A stretch of 64,000 bases of DNA. Origin: Raphanus sativus. Taxonomy: Eukaryota > Streptophyta > Magnoliopsida > Brassicales > Brassicaceae. The DNA lies in contig NC_079516.1 in assembly GCF_000801105.2 (NCBI RefSeq), positions 558,001-622,000 on the forward strand, in the 5' to 3' direction. The notes below the pieces were generated by a model. It made no database searches. It saw only the letters and a list, made by a program, of their open reading frames with translations, and was not told the DNA's origin. Of the stretch, positions 46,310 to 58,095 are shown piece after piece. Made by a program: the position numbers and the translations under genes. The first letter of the stretch is position 1. Every line of letters starts with the position of its first letter.

Positions 46310-49300
46310 TCAAGCAACTTGCGGGAGACCTTCCAAGTTCACAAGAAGGTTAGGGGAATCATCTACCTTCATCCATGAACCATCTTCACAACACGGTTGA
46401 ACTACAAAGCTGACTCCTTTCACGTCCGAATCTAGCACCAGTTCCGAAACGTAATACGCCGGAATGTGAGAGATTCCGAGGAACACTCTCTTGCTTCTTG
46501 GTTTCTCCAGAACCTTCCTCGATCTTAGTACATCAGTTGACTTCACATTCTCTGCATATACATTATACACTGGAGAAACAGAATCTTCAAGCTGTTTCTG
46601 TCTCCATTCTAACTTAACCCTGAGGATCTTAGAACCGGAATTACCCGGTACAAGCTCTAAGTTACGAGCCTCAATGACCCATGATGACGCTGGAGGTAAG
46701 GAAACGAGGTTTTGCTGGAGGAGCTGAACATGATGATCTTTGATTGAGATGTGACCGAGCAACGCAACGTACTCAGATGTCTTTGTCGAGTTCTCTGTTC
46801 TGTAGCAAAAGGCAGAGATTTCAGTCAGTGTGTGTCCATCCATGACAAGGCTTGTCTCGTGTACCGTCCACTCGGATACAGTCTGCTCTGATGTGACGAG
46901 GCACTTCAAGAACATGTGATCTAATCTGGTGGTTGTTTCTTTCGGTGCTACAAGTATGGATTTAGTCTCGCGTGATGGGGATGAGAAGCAAAGCAGGAGT
47001 CCAAATTTAGAAGTCTCATGATCTGATTTCACCTGCAAAAAATCCGAAATCATCCATTAGTAAGAGAAACAAGAAGATAACCATAGCGTAGATGTATCTA
47101 AAAGCAGAGGGACTTAACAGAGTAGGAGATTGTGATGGGGGAAGAAGAAAGGTGGAGAAGAGGTTTAAAGAGCCTTGCTGTGAAATACACATCTCCCTCG
47201 AGTCTTCCTTTGAATACAATGTTCCCTCCTCCGTTATAAGATGCCTCTCGTGCACTAACAAATAGATGTACTTACAGTGAACGGTTTGCTAATAAATGTA
47301 TCTAAATCAACAAAGAAGTCAAAAACATATTTAGTACAGGGACAGAACTCACTCAACAGTGACCTGAATGATATCAGTGTTGTCTTCCTTGAACTCTAGG
47401 AGTGGCTGACGTGAATATCACAACAAATACAAAAATCAGATGAGAAGGTAGACAATATTATATATACAGTGAAGGACGATAAGATGGTTGAACCTGGAGA
47501 CTTTGGCAAGAAATGTTGTACCATGGAGCATCAGATAACTGGCGACCCTCGAGTGAAACATGGTAACCAAATCCCTGGACAGACGAGAAAAGATATTTTC
47601 AGAACATTAACATAAATCATAGCCAAGATAGTCGATGCATACTTTATACCCTTGGGTTATTGTAACAAGATAGGAAGCAAGACGAAATAAATCTCACTTT
47701 ACCTGATTGAAATCCGAGTAGAAAGGCAAGACTTGTGGATATGTTTGGACTATTCCCCATGACTTCTCAACAAGTGACCACCATCTGAGGAGAAAACGCA
47801 TAAACGATAATAAGATGACAAAGAAATGGCAATTTCTTATAATAATCAAACAGGCAAAAGAAGAGTATTACTTATTCTGAGCTGAATGAAAATTAGGAGG
47901 TTGTGCAGTCTCATATACCCATCCGGGAGCGAAAATGGCAGCTGATACATTGTTTCTCTTCAGCAAATCAAGTGCAGTATTAACCTATCATATATAGATT
48001 AATGAGACAATGATGACATATTATTGTTTGGTGTTCTAAAAGAGTTTCTGAGACATACAGTCCATTGCCCACCACCAAAAGAGCCGCGACCAAAGACATC
48101 AATTCCCATGTAGACATCATATTTTCTGTCCCCTGCAACTTCAGCTGATAGTTTAGAGTAGCTCTCCTGAAACAAAATCACCAAAGGTATATAGAAGAAA
48201 CACAAACTGGAGGAATTGATCAAACCAAAAAATGGTACCTTCCATGTATAGTTCATGAAGATACCATCGCACAAGTCAAAGAATGGTTTGTTCTTCTCAT
48301 TCAACTGATCTTGCCATTCAAGATCGCCACAAACAGTGACACTGTCGTACCTGCAAAAAAAAAAAGTTGATCAGATTAAAAGTGGTTTACCAAAAGAAAG
48401 AAGTAAGAAAGTGAACAACTCACCAAATAACCAAAGCCCCAGGCGCAGATAAATGCAAGACTTTTGTTAGATGGCTGACGAATTCCTTCAAATTAGAAAT
48501 TTGTTCTTCATCAATTTCGTTCTCTATATTTATCTGCAGGTAAACAGCTAACATTTCAGAAATGCCCTTTTATCCACTTCATCAATTTCGTTCTCTATGT
48601 TTTGGATGCAGATACGTTACGCAAAAACATATACCAAAAGACAAAACTCACCAGCCATCCATCGAAACCTAGAGAAGTAGAAAGCTCAGCCAAACGCTCA
48701 GCATACATCTGAGCAGACTCCTTAGTGGCAAGCATCTCTCTGCAGGTAGCTTTACCTTCATCCCATTCTGTAATGAAAGTCCCCAACACCTATTAACAAT
48801 AACATTTTACATAAACACACAAGACACTAAACACTTAAAACACCTTTTAACATTTCCAATTCATATACACAGACATTAAAAATCTGAACTCTACACATCC
48901 TAATCAACTAAAGAATGTCTCTTTCACCTTAACGCCATGCCTATGAGCTGTATTGGTCCAACAAGGAGGAGGAATCGTCACCAGAGAATGAGAGAAGTAA
49001 ACGAACACATCCATCAAATACCAATGCCAGATCGCGTATCCGGCGTCGTTTTCACACCCTTGGATCCACTTATCGTCTACGTAACCTCCTTTCATATCGT
49101 GGCACACTAAAACCCTCGGCCGATTATTAGGTAAGTCTCGCCGGAGAGGGACGGTGGAGCGGTTGAACTGGAAGTGGAACGAGTCGAAGTAAGAACGTGA
49201 TTTCAGGTCTTGGAGTGATTTGATCGGGAATGAGATCGGTGACGACGGTGCAGATAGATCGAGCAGCGGTACGGCCTCGGACTCGGATTCTGCGCCGGTG

Positions 49301-49314
49301 TCGGATTTGGGCAT
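46310..49314 (-). CDS. Cytosolic endo-beta-N-acetylglucosaminidase, GH85 (ENGase85B-like)
   Basis: Eleven exons on the minus strand join in frame to 680 residues: 48928-49314, 48652-48789, 48424-48533, 48239-48350, 48059-48166, 47872-47984, 47703-47784, 47494-47574, 47353-47405, 47119-47254 and 46310-47032. The GH85 barrel includes RPRVLVCHDMKGGYVDDKW, WTNTAHRHGVKVLGTFITEW and GFDGWLINIENEID, where the Asn and Glu of N-I-E are the known catalytic pair of the family. FDLCDGIFMNYTWK and YMGIDVFGRGSFGGGQWT follow. The C-terminal half is beta-rich. Family knowledge: the enzyme cleaves the chitobiose core of high-mannose N-glycans to release free glycans in the cytosol. I start at 49314 (MPKSD); an in-frame ATG at 49425 would add 37 partly hydrophobic residues. 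It matches At3g11040 by position. No damage was found. Confidence 0.9.
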
Positions 49315-49425
49315 GATGAGGGAGAGAGGGAATGAAGTGAGGAGCTTATTGGAGAGGAAGAAGAAGAGGTTGTAGATAGAGACGAGTGTTCTTCGTGAGA
49401 AATAGGCGCGAATAAGGTCTCGCAT

Positions 49426-50648
49426 TTCGAGAGAATGTCAACGGGATGAAGACGACGATCGTCGATCGATGGCTTCCGATTTTTTTTTTTAATTTAATAA
49501 AATGGCTTATGAAAATAAGATGGCGTTGTTCTTCGTTTCCTTTGTTCGTACGCTAAATAAAAAGCTTAGCTTACGAGAAAAAAAAAAATATCATTCTTTT
49601 CAAGTGAAGAATCCACGACATGGAAATTGCATGTTTTTTTAGTATAAAGTAAGCTTGCACGAAAGCAAGAATAGAACGTTCCGGTCCTGAGATTTAAAAT
49701 CTATTCAGGGGCCCTATTCAAAAATAAATAAAAATTTATTTTTTTAAATTTAAAATCGATAATAATTTTTTTATAACGAAAATTTTATTTGAATTATATA
49801 TTTTATTTAAATAAAAAGTTATTGGTTTCAGTTACCATAATAGTAATATATTTTTATTGTAGTTTTAATCATTTTAAATTATAATAACCCAAAATCTAAT
49901 ATTTTCTATTAAATTTATGCATAATAAAAGTCCATGTTACTTTTTATTTTACATTTGAATTATATATAAATATTTGAATATACATAGAAATTTATATATA
50001 GAAATAAATATAGAAACCAATAATTTTTGGGAAAAAAAAAAAAAAACTGTTAACCAGGGGCCCCACAAAGTGGGGGCCCCAATCAAATGTTTCATAATCA
50101 TGTGCTCAAGCCCGGCGATATATGGGCCTAAAGGATTAACATGAACATCTGGATTCTTCGTTATTGGATCGGATCTAGATGTGAAGTTAAATGTTGTTGA
50201 ACCTTCAAAATTGTGATTAGCAGCAAGTTAGAACCAATACTCAACTGTATCATTGTAGTTATACTCAGGTGGTATTTGAAGGAGTGATTGAAAGATATTT
50301 GATCGTAAGAAACAAAAAAAATGCATGTGTTCTTGTTGAACGAGGCCATTATCAAGAACAGCAATTTAGCCCATCGACGAAGGAGCAGCTAGCTAATCCT
50401 TGCCTGGCCTTCAAGATACTTGCAAAGAGCATCTCTTTGCTAAGTTCTTGACATTCTTTTTTTATTAACTGTAATTATAAATTAAGGTTATTCTTTTCTG
50501 TTAATTATGTTATCTCATATTAAACTCAATAAATTAGATCCAACACTTGAAAGAGTAAAGACTATAGAGTTACTATATTTTACATTATCATCCATTCCTT
50601 GTTCAAACCCAAAATTTCTATTGCAGACCATTCGTTGTCTCAGTATTC
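49426..50648. other. Spacer between ENGase and DREB2B genes
   Basis: The ENGase promoter side (to about 49600) and the DREB2B 3' side enclose AT-rich sequence. It holds two direct CAGGGGCCC motifs (49706 and 50055) about 350 bases apart, and a strong GC palindrome at 50057-50080. No gene was recognised. Confidence 0.4.
50057..50080. repeat. GC-rich palindrome GGGGCCCCAC/GTGGGGGCCCC
   Basis: Two arms flank a three-base loop in otherwise very AT-rich DNA. The matching CAGGGGCCC at 49706 suggests the end of a degraded element, but no matching inverted terminus or target duplication was found. Confidence 0.6.
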
Positions 50649-51509
50649 TCAAAGATCCAGAGAATCCAAGTCAAAGAACTCATGACCATTGTGTGGCTCG
50701 AGCTGAAGAGGATGCGGATCACAACCACCAGGGTGTATCCGGTTTTGGTCTTCATCCGGACCGACACCTGTTAACATGCATTCATCTATATCACCTAGGA
50801 GTTCATCAACATCAAAAACTTCATTCGGATCCCAAAGATCCTGCTCGTTCAACATATCATTACACCAACCATAATCCGCAACAGTAAGCACTTCTTCCTC
50901 TCCCTCCTCCATAGATTTCTCTATTTCCTCGGATACTCTGCCCCAATACTCCTCATCAAACTCATCCAGCAAATCGGAACTCATCATGGTATCATCTCGT
51001 GTAACACAAACATCACCACCAAGAACCGGTTTATCCTCGACACTACTACACACCTCAGACTGACTCGAAGAGCTAGCAAGAAACTCAGAGGCAACAACAC
51101 ACTGTTGAGGGAAGTTAAGCCGAGCGGAGAGACCGTACATAGCCTTAGCAGCTTCATCATAAGCAGAAGCAGCTTCTTCAGCAGTAGGGAAAGTGCCAAG
51201 CCAAAGCCTGCTTACTCTGTTAGGTTCCCTGATCTCTGCGACCCATTTACCCCAAACCCTTTGTCTAACTCCTCTGAAACTACATCGAGTATTCTCTGGT
51301 CCTCCTTTGCCTTTCATACACCCTTTCTTCGATCCTTTCGCGGGAACTTTGCGTCTAGGTTTATTCTCTCCTTGTTCAACAGTGTCGTTGTACTCTTTCC
51401 ACTTCTTTAGCCTATCAGCGACGGTTGTACCGTCTGCTCGAGATCTTGATTTTCTCTTCTTTGATGATGATGATGATGTATCGGTTCCGGTTTGTTCATA
51501 AATTGCCAT
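50649..51509 (-). CDS. DREB2B: DREB2B-like AP2/ERF transcription factor
   Basis: An intronless 286-residue frame starts at [10 protein letters not shown]. The N-terminal basic region [20 protein letters not shown] is a nuclear localisation signal. [16 protein letters not shown] is the DREB2-specific motif just before the AP2 domain (about 74-134: [20 protein letters not shown] to [12 protein letters not shown]), with the Val and Glu of the DREB signature. [14 protein letters not shown] resembles the Ser/Thr-rich negative regulatory segment of DREB2A. The acidic C-terminus ([33 protein letters not shown]) is the activation region. Family knowledge: it binds dehydration-responsive elements and activates drought, salt and heat genes. 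It is shorter than Arabidopsis DREB2B, mainly between the AP2 domain and VADYGW. A 5'-leader intron appears to run from about 51622 to 51519. The start is fixed by that acceptor; the upstream in-frame ATG at 51566 falls inside the intron. Confidence 0.93.
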   Translation of the reverse strand: MAIYEQTGTDTSSSSSKKRKSRSRADGTTVADRLKKWKEYNDTVEQGENKPRRKVPAKGSKKGCMKGKGGPENTRCSFRGVRQRVWGKWVAEIREPNRVSRLWLGTFPTAEEAASAYDEAAKAMYGLSARLNFPQQCVVASEFLASSSSQSEVCSSVEDKPVLGGDVCVTRDDTMMSSDLLDEFDEEYWGRVSEEIEKSMEEGEEEVLTVADYGWCNDMLNEQDLWDPNEVFDVDELLGDIDECMLTGVGPDEDQNRIHPGGCDPHPLQLEPHNGHEFFDLDSLDL

Positions 51510-51817
51510 CTTTAGCTGTAAATCAAGATACCTAGACAAAGAAAGAGACACTGAGCGTGAGAACAACGAATTAGCTAAAGCTCATTAATAAAAAAAAAAA
51601 GGAAAATCCAGAATCGACATACCTAATGGGATTGATAACTTCAAAACTCGAGTTGAATCTCTACTTCAATGGTCAACAATAGTTTTTTTCTCGTTTGGCT
51701 GCTGTGTTCTCTCGTGTAACGATCGTGATTCGTCTATCTTGTTCTTCTCCGGAGTGTCGCGTTTTTTTCTAACTTCTCCAAAAGTAAAATAGCTCTCGAG
51801 TCCAAAGGGTCGAGGAG

Positions 51818-51826
51818 TATTTATAG
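51818..51826 (-). promoter_or_regulatory. TATA box of DREB2B
   Basis: Minus-strand CTATAAATA about 200 bases upstream of the first leader-intron donor. It is the only clear TATA string between the leader and the ABRE-like sites. Confidence 0.55.
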
Positions 51827-51868
51827 AGGTTTCTCTAGACAATTCTGATATTTATTATGAGAGAGTGA

Positions 51869-51930
51869 TGACGTGTCACTGGCTAATTCGGATACCAAAC
51901 CGTAGATGTTTCACATGATTGACACGTGTC
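51869..51930 (-). promoter_or_regulatory. Two ABRE-like ACGT motifs upstream of DREB2B
   Basis: GACGTGTC at 51869-51876 and the palindrome GACACGTGTC at 51921-51930 lie 45-110 bases beyond the TATA box. ACGTGTC is the core bound by ABA-responsive bZIP factors, which are known to drive DREB2-type genes. Function here is inferred. Confidence 0.55.
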
Positions 51931-52447
51931 TTAATACTCACCACAAATACACGCTCCCGATACGGCTAAGCAATTGGATTTTTTAGTTCCTTTATAAACA
52001 CGCACATACACAAATAGCATACTTGCTGGGCTTCAGGCCTTCAGCTACTAACAGCCCATTAAAACCAATAAATTGGACCCATCCATATCGACCTAGTTAA
52101 TATCTAACTGGCCGAGTTGTTAATCCGGCTTTTATAGCCTTCAGTAGAAAAAGTTAAGCCACCATTACAAGGCAACAACCATTTAAGAATCTCTTATCTG
52201 ACCCCTAAACATTCTCCTCCTGAGAGCACTGCTTACTTGAAAGTTAAAAGTTCAAACTGAAAGCATACCAAGTCAAAAGGATTCACAACCACCTACAAGT
52301 TTTTCTCAACAAACTAAAACATTATTTTGTACCCAAAAGATTCTAACTTTCTTGTTTCTTCAGTTTTGTTAGAACAAAAGCAAGTATGCAGAGGGGACTG
52401 CAAACTCCCTGAGTCTCTGTTGTGTTACCATATGCTTACGAACTTCC
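51931..52447. other. Spacer between DREB2B promoter and DCD gene 3' end
   Basis: Promoter-proximal sequence of DREB2B and the probable 3' untranslated region of the DCD gene. I see no further gene or repeat. Confidence 0.4.
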
Positions 52448-54198
52448 CTATGTCCTTTTCAGTTGAAGTATCTCTTTTCTTGATTCAAGCTGCAACAAAC
52501 CCAAACAACAATACAAAAGCGACTTGGTTATTTGAAAAGCTCATGAGAAAAAGCAAGTAACAAATCACGAGTTTATCTTACCAGCTCCATCTGCAAAGTA
52601 ATCATATACTCAGCTTGTTTCATCTGAGTTTTCTTCAAATCTTTCACTTCCGCCCATATCTAGCACAGAGGAACCATATTCACAAATATATTTTTATAAG
52701 TGAGAGCCCTGAATGTAAGCAAGCTGTTTCTATAATTCAAAGTAAGACTCCATCAAGTTACCTCACTCAAGATGTCCAGGTAAGTGGGTGGGTTTTCCAT
52801 TTCCATCTTGGAAAGATCCATACGAAGCTTCTCTCTGTCAACTCCATTGTCCTCACCTGCGTCTCCTGTCATGGCGGAAACATAAGAAGACCCACAAGGC
52901 GATTTGTCTACATTCCCTTCTTCATAGTCCGAGAGCGGTATCCCATCTTCCCAGTGACTGGGCACCATAGAAGAAGGTGCAAATCCTGTGTTATCCACAA
53001 AACTGTTGAGCCCATCTTTATCGTCAGGTTCCTCCAAAATCCTGTTCAGTCCTTCCAGATGTGGTTGAAAATTTGATGCAGCATCCCAATCGATCTCTGA
53101 CTGTGTGTCCTCAGCAGAAACGTCCTTGCCATGTGCTATCATGTTGAGAGCTGCACCAGAAGTTCCCTTGGTACTGTCTTGGCGTGAGGAGAGAGCTCGA
53201 GAAGAAGATGACCAAGGGGTTTCAACTCCTTTACTTGCTTGAGATGGAACTTCATTCGTTGAAGTTGAAGACTCAGACACGTTTCTCAGAACTGATGAGT
53301 ATGATACACCAGATTGCACCACTGCTTTCTCAGCTTTGCCAAGGTTGACTAATCTTGGACCTGCTCTGTGTGCTGCAGTTGAATCTTCTCCCTTGTTCTC
53401 ACTTGAATCATCTGAAGATTTGAAAAGACTGCTCCACTTATCAACACGTGCTGCTCCCGAGTCACCAATCTCCACAAGTGAAGATGCCGGGATAGCCTTC
53501 CTGGATTGTGGCGCAACATACTTGGATGTTGGAGGTGCCCTTACAAACGGAGACGGTGAAAACATACGGAGCAGCTTGTTCGTCTGATCTCGGTCAAGCT
53601 CAAACCAAAACATCTTCTCATCCTGGTAATTATTAGCAATCACTGGACTAAACTTCTCTTCAGCCAAGGGCTCACACCTCACTCTGACTCTTATCTTTAC
53701 CTGTGTAAAAACATTTACAGAACGAGTTACATTTCGATGAATAAACAAAACAAAGTCTTTAGTTACTAAAACAGACATACCTGAGCAGGGTAAGGACTCG
53801 GATCAGTCCCATTAGGAGACCAAGCTTTGGGATCAATGTTCAACTCTCCTTCACTAGCAGCTTCAAAGATACCATGAAGCGTTCTATCACTGTAGTTAAA
53901 CAGAAACAGCGTCAAACCAGGATCAATGTTCTTGATATACGCCATGTGAGCAGCTGGCAAACCTGATCACAAACAAAAACATCAGTATCAACACAAACAA
54001 GCCTCAAAGATTGTAGCTTTGCATAGCTAACTAACCAAACAGTTTCTTAGCGTAACACTCTTTGATAGTGCTGAACTTGCATCCAAATATAACTCCACAG
54101 AGATCTCTCTTCTCAAGATTCCTCGCGTTCCAATTCACATACGAGTTAAGGCTATCTGGAGCCAACGTGTAGGTCTCCTTCTTCCTCCCTGCACCCAT
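52448..54198 (-). CDS. DCD (development and cell death) domain protein
   Basis: Five exons (54036-54198, 53781-53962, 52762-53700, 52582-52659, 52448-52489) join in frame to 467 residues. The DCD domain occupies about residues 12-140: APDSLNSYVNWNARNL, GVIFGCKFSTIKECYAKKLFG, GLTLFLFNYSDRTLHGIFEA, and NGTDPSPYPAQVKIRVRVRC. A long Ser-rich, poorly conserved middle follows. The two short last exons encode WAEVKDLKKTQMKQAEYM and LESRKEILQLKRT, a coiled coil. Family knowledge: DCD proteins respond to hypersensitive cell death, stress and hormones; the biochemical role is unknown. It matches At3g11000 by position. A leader intron runs from about 54564 to 54212 (acceptor TTTCAG before GTGAAAAGGCA). 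The last two exons are easily missed because an in-frame stop follows the donor at 52761. Confidence 0.88.
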
Positions 54199-55850
54199 TG
54201 CCTTTTCACCTGAAACACAAAAAAAAAAAAAAAAAAATCAAAATCGGTTTAACTGAATCGATTCACTAAACCGGCTAACCGCTTCCAGAAACCCTAACCA
54301 CGAGCGATTTGCAATCTGAGAGAAGGCTAACAAAACACTAAACCCTAGAGTTGATCTCAGCTCCTAACACCTAACAAACGAAGAAAGAAGATCGCATCAT
54401 ACACACACACACAAGCTCTTCGTCTTAGCAAACCGCTCGGTTAACAAAAACCGAATCGGAGTTTTTTTTTCACACTACGAGAAATAGAAATCTCGGAAAC
54501 AGAGCGATTTTCTCGTGTAAACAGAGAAAGGTTACGCTGAGAGAACTGTTTGGTTGCTTTACCTTAAACGATCTGAAACGAGATTGAGAAGAAAACAGCG
54601 TTTTGGATCTTCGGATACGCAAATTCCTGAAAATTTCAGTCGAAATGCATGGGATAAAGGAAGATCTACAGGGAAAATGGTTTATTAGGGTTCTTCAATT
54701 TTAGCAGGGAAAGGGATGAGTGTGAGAGAGAGAGAGTTTAAAGAGAAAGCGGAAGGTAACTACTAGCCTCTGAAACCGTAGGAAAGCTGCATTTTTTTTC
54801 TTAGAAACCAGAAAAAGAAAAATGATAAGACGAAGCGCGAAAAAGAGTTTTAGCGTGTGACGATTTTACCCTTTCGGGGTTTTGTGTTCTGTATCGAAAT
54901 GGAAAGAGGAGGAGGGTGGTTTTGGTAATAGCAGGGGGTTAATGCAGGGAGACGTTGCAGTTGCACGGCCATCACGTCAATGGTCAGGGTTGAATGGTTG
55001 ATAAAGTTAAGAGCTTTTTTGTTATTTGCTCCTTCCCCAAGACAAATGAATGTGTAAATAACAATTTAAATAAATCAAATGTTTGTATCTGTAATGATAC
55101 TTTCAAGGTTTTTTGGACTACAATTATTTTCATTTAAATCATGCATTGAATTAGTTTTCTAAGCCTCCATTTTCATTTATATCCAGTATTTGTTAAACTC
55201 CAACTCGTCTTCTTTTTCAATGACAAAGAGAATATTATAAAATGAGATGGGAAAAGAAAGAACAGACTGAGCAAACATATAAATTCATCATCAATGTATG
55301 CAACAATCAACAATGTATTGACTTAGGACAGTTGGGTCTTGACGTGATCAAGCATATTAAAATACTAATTAGAAAACCATAATATATTCTTCGTGTCACA
55401 TTCAGAAACACCATGAAATTACTTCAACGAGCAATCTAAGAAGAATAACCATTTCTTCCTTCCCCAAGCAATCTAAGAACCGCCATTAAGAAGGAATCAA
55501 AATGAGAACGATGATCCGTTGATCTACAAAACCATATTTCTTGTTTTAAACTTTTTTTTATAAGGTCTTGTTCCTCACAAGAATATTGTTTGAGAAAAAA
55601 AAGGTGTGTTGTGGGATAGATGTAACAATACACGATGGAGTTAGTAAGAGCCGGAATCGTTACGATGCTTTTGATCTCTCCTTTAATCTCATCTTCACCA
55701 TCAACAGTGGCATAAGGAACACCCGCCCGTAAACGTGTCCTCTGTGACTCCACCTGAATTCCTCTTCCTTCCACGGCGGACCATGGTCACGGTCTCAGTC
55801 TCACAGACACACACACACCTCTTAATTACCCTATATATGCATTTCTTTAC
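54199..55850. other. Leader, promoter and spacer upstream of the DCD gene
   Basis: 54199-54780 is the 5' untranslated region and leader intron of the DCD gene. The rest is spacer. A minus-strand frame at 55436-55774 (112 codons, RTRLRAGVPYATVDGEDEIK) has no ATG at its start and matches nothing I know; it could be a relic. Confidence 0.4.
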
Positions 55851-57689
55851 AGGGCTGTTCGTTTCATTGACGCAGGTCTTGCGGCTGCGGCTGCGGCAAT
55901 GTTCTCCATAGAAGCTTGTTCGTTTTATTGACGCAGGTACTCTGCGTCTAACCGCCGCGTCTGACGCCGAGCCTTACGTCTGACGCCGTAAAATCTAGAG
56001 TCTAGGACCTAAAGTTGCGCGTCACTTAAGCTATTTACAGTTTTACCCCTAACATAATTCATCATTTACAGAAATACCTAATTCTAATAGACGCAGGCGC
56101 AGCTCCTCCTATCAACGCAGACTTGCTTGAGCTTTTCCATCTCTTTCGATCTCGATCTCTTTCTTCATCTCTCGATCTGATCTCTCTCAATCTCGAGCTC
56201 TCTCTCCATCACGAGGCCTCTATCCCATCTCAAGCTCTCTCTCCATCTCTCTCCGTCACGAGCTGTCTTTCCATCTCTCTCCGTCACGAGCTCTCTATCC
56301 ATCTCAAGCTCTCTCTCTATCCATCTCAAGCTCTCTCTCTCTCTCCATCTCAAGCTCTATATCCGACACAAACCCATCTCAAGCTCTCTCTCATCTCCGA
56401 CGCAAACCCATTTGGAAGGTTTGTAGCTCTACTTTGGTTATGTGGAGTAGTGAATCCATTCTCGCATTGTCTGCATTTTGATTTGGAAAAATGGGTTCTG
56501 GGAAAACGATTTGGCTTTTGGATTACGCTTACTGAAAAACGAAAAGCAATGAAAGATATTTGTTGTTTATGTTCATCATGTTACTGGAAGTGATTATGTT
56601 CCGCATAGTATAATTTAGATGTTTCCCCATCTAGTTTTGCTATTTAAAGTAGAACTTGTTGGCTTCATTATATACCATAGTGGTTTGATACTATTGAATA
56701 CCACTAGTATAACGCTTCATTATATACCATAGTGGTTTTTCTATTACAATTGATACAATTATGTCATTTCAGAATTTGGAAAATTATATTGGATATCTCA
56801 TTTTAAAAAGAGAATCATATATTCAAAATGGTAAGTGGTCAAAGTTTTCACCTAGTTTATTTTAAGTTTTGCAAATCTTTTTTTACCAATTATTATCTCA
56901 TCCCATAATTAAGTTTATTTACTTATTTAGCTACATTATTTTGGAAAATATGCACCAAACTTATTTTTACAATATTTATAATTTTATAAGATGTTAAACA
57001 TAGTAAAAATGATGATCGGTATGAGCTGCAACGATGGAAGCTTTGCGTAAGACCATCACAGAAGAATTTGGTAGCAATCGTTTACCGTATTAAATGTTTT
57101 AGTTAATGACTTATTTTTTTTGCTTATAACTTTGATTATAATTTATATGTGATATTGAAATATTTGTTTTATTTATCTAAGACTTGATGTATTATTTAAC
57201 TTTTGTTTTGTAATAAATATTTTGATATATTATTTTTGTTTTAATTTAGCTTATAATTTATGATAATAATGAATTTTTAAATTTTGTAAATTTTACTAAA
57301 ATTTTGATAAAAATGAATTGTTAAATTTGTAAATTTGACTAAAAGTTTATTACCAAATAATTTTAATATTTTGATGGATATAAATATATATAAAATACAT
57401 TTTATTTATCTAAAATTCAATTTTACAAATTTAAACTACATTTTATAAAATTAATGAAAATGGACGCAGCGTCTACCAAACGAACAGCACTAAATTTATT
57501 TCATGCGGCTGCGTCTGCGACAGCGTCAATGTTCTGCGTCTTCAAAACGAACAACAAGCTGCGTCTGCGGCGGCGTCAGCGTCAGCGTCGGCGTCTATGA
57601 AACGAACATCAAATAAACGAGTTTGACGCAGCCGCCGACGCCGACACAGCTGCTGACGCCAAAACCTGCGGCAACCAAACAAACCGGGC
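55851..57689. mobile_element. Terminal-inverted-repeat element 1, GACGC-rich ends
   Basis: The left end reads AGGGCTGTTCGTTTCATTG and the right end, reversed, GCCCGGTTTGTTTGGTTG. Both are followed by subterminal arrays of GCGGCTGCGTC and GACGC units (55865-55990 and 57470-57665). Next to the left end is a CT-rich array of CATCTCAAGCTCTCTCTC (56120-56420). The interior is AT-rich. It holds one short open stretch, MEALRKTITEEFGSNRLPY, near 57033-57092. It looks like a PIF/Harbinger-type or hAT-type non-autonomous element, and TSD bases are not clear. Confidence 0.65.
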
Positions 57690-58095
57690 TTACGTCATTA
57701 AACTGTAACGTATGAATCAGCACATGCCATGTATGTAATCTGCTTAGACAACATCTTTTGAACTTAATACTAATATATTTTATTTCAAAAAAGTTACTAA
57801 TATATTTTTATTTTTAAAAAAATACTAAAATATTTTTAGTGAAAAAGTTGACTGCATAAGAGACTATAGCCCTGTTCGTTTGGTTGCCGCAGGTTTCAGC
57901 GTCGGCGTCAGCGTCGGCGTCGGCGTCAGCGGCTGCGTCAAACTCGTTTATCTGATGTTCGTTTCATAGACGCTGACGCCGACGCTGACGCCGACACCGA
58001 CGCAGATTGTTGTTCGTTTCGAAGACGCAGGAAGTTGACGCCGACGCTGACGCCGACGCAGGAAGCAGAATTAAATACCGTTCGTTTGACAGACG
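57470..58095. repeat. Facing GACGC/GCGTC arrays of two adjacent elements
   Basis: 57470-57665 and 57895-58095 contain dense runs of GCGTCGGCGTCAGC and its complement, punctuated by GTTCGTTT at intervals. They form an inverted pair about 180 bases apart. Such subterminal repeats usually bind the element's transposase. The high CG content stands out in AT-rich surroundings. Confidence 0.85.

Noticed and set aside
55436..55774. 112-codon minus-strand frame as a gene
   Set aside because: No ATG at the start, no recognised domain, and it ends in repetitive low-complexity residues. It is kept only as a possible relic in the spacer note.
56123..56593. 156-codon Ser/Leu-rich frame
   Set aside because: Translation of the CT-rich simple array in TIR element 1; no protein features.
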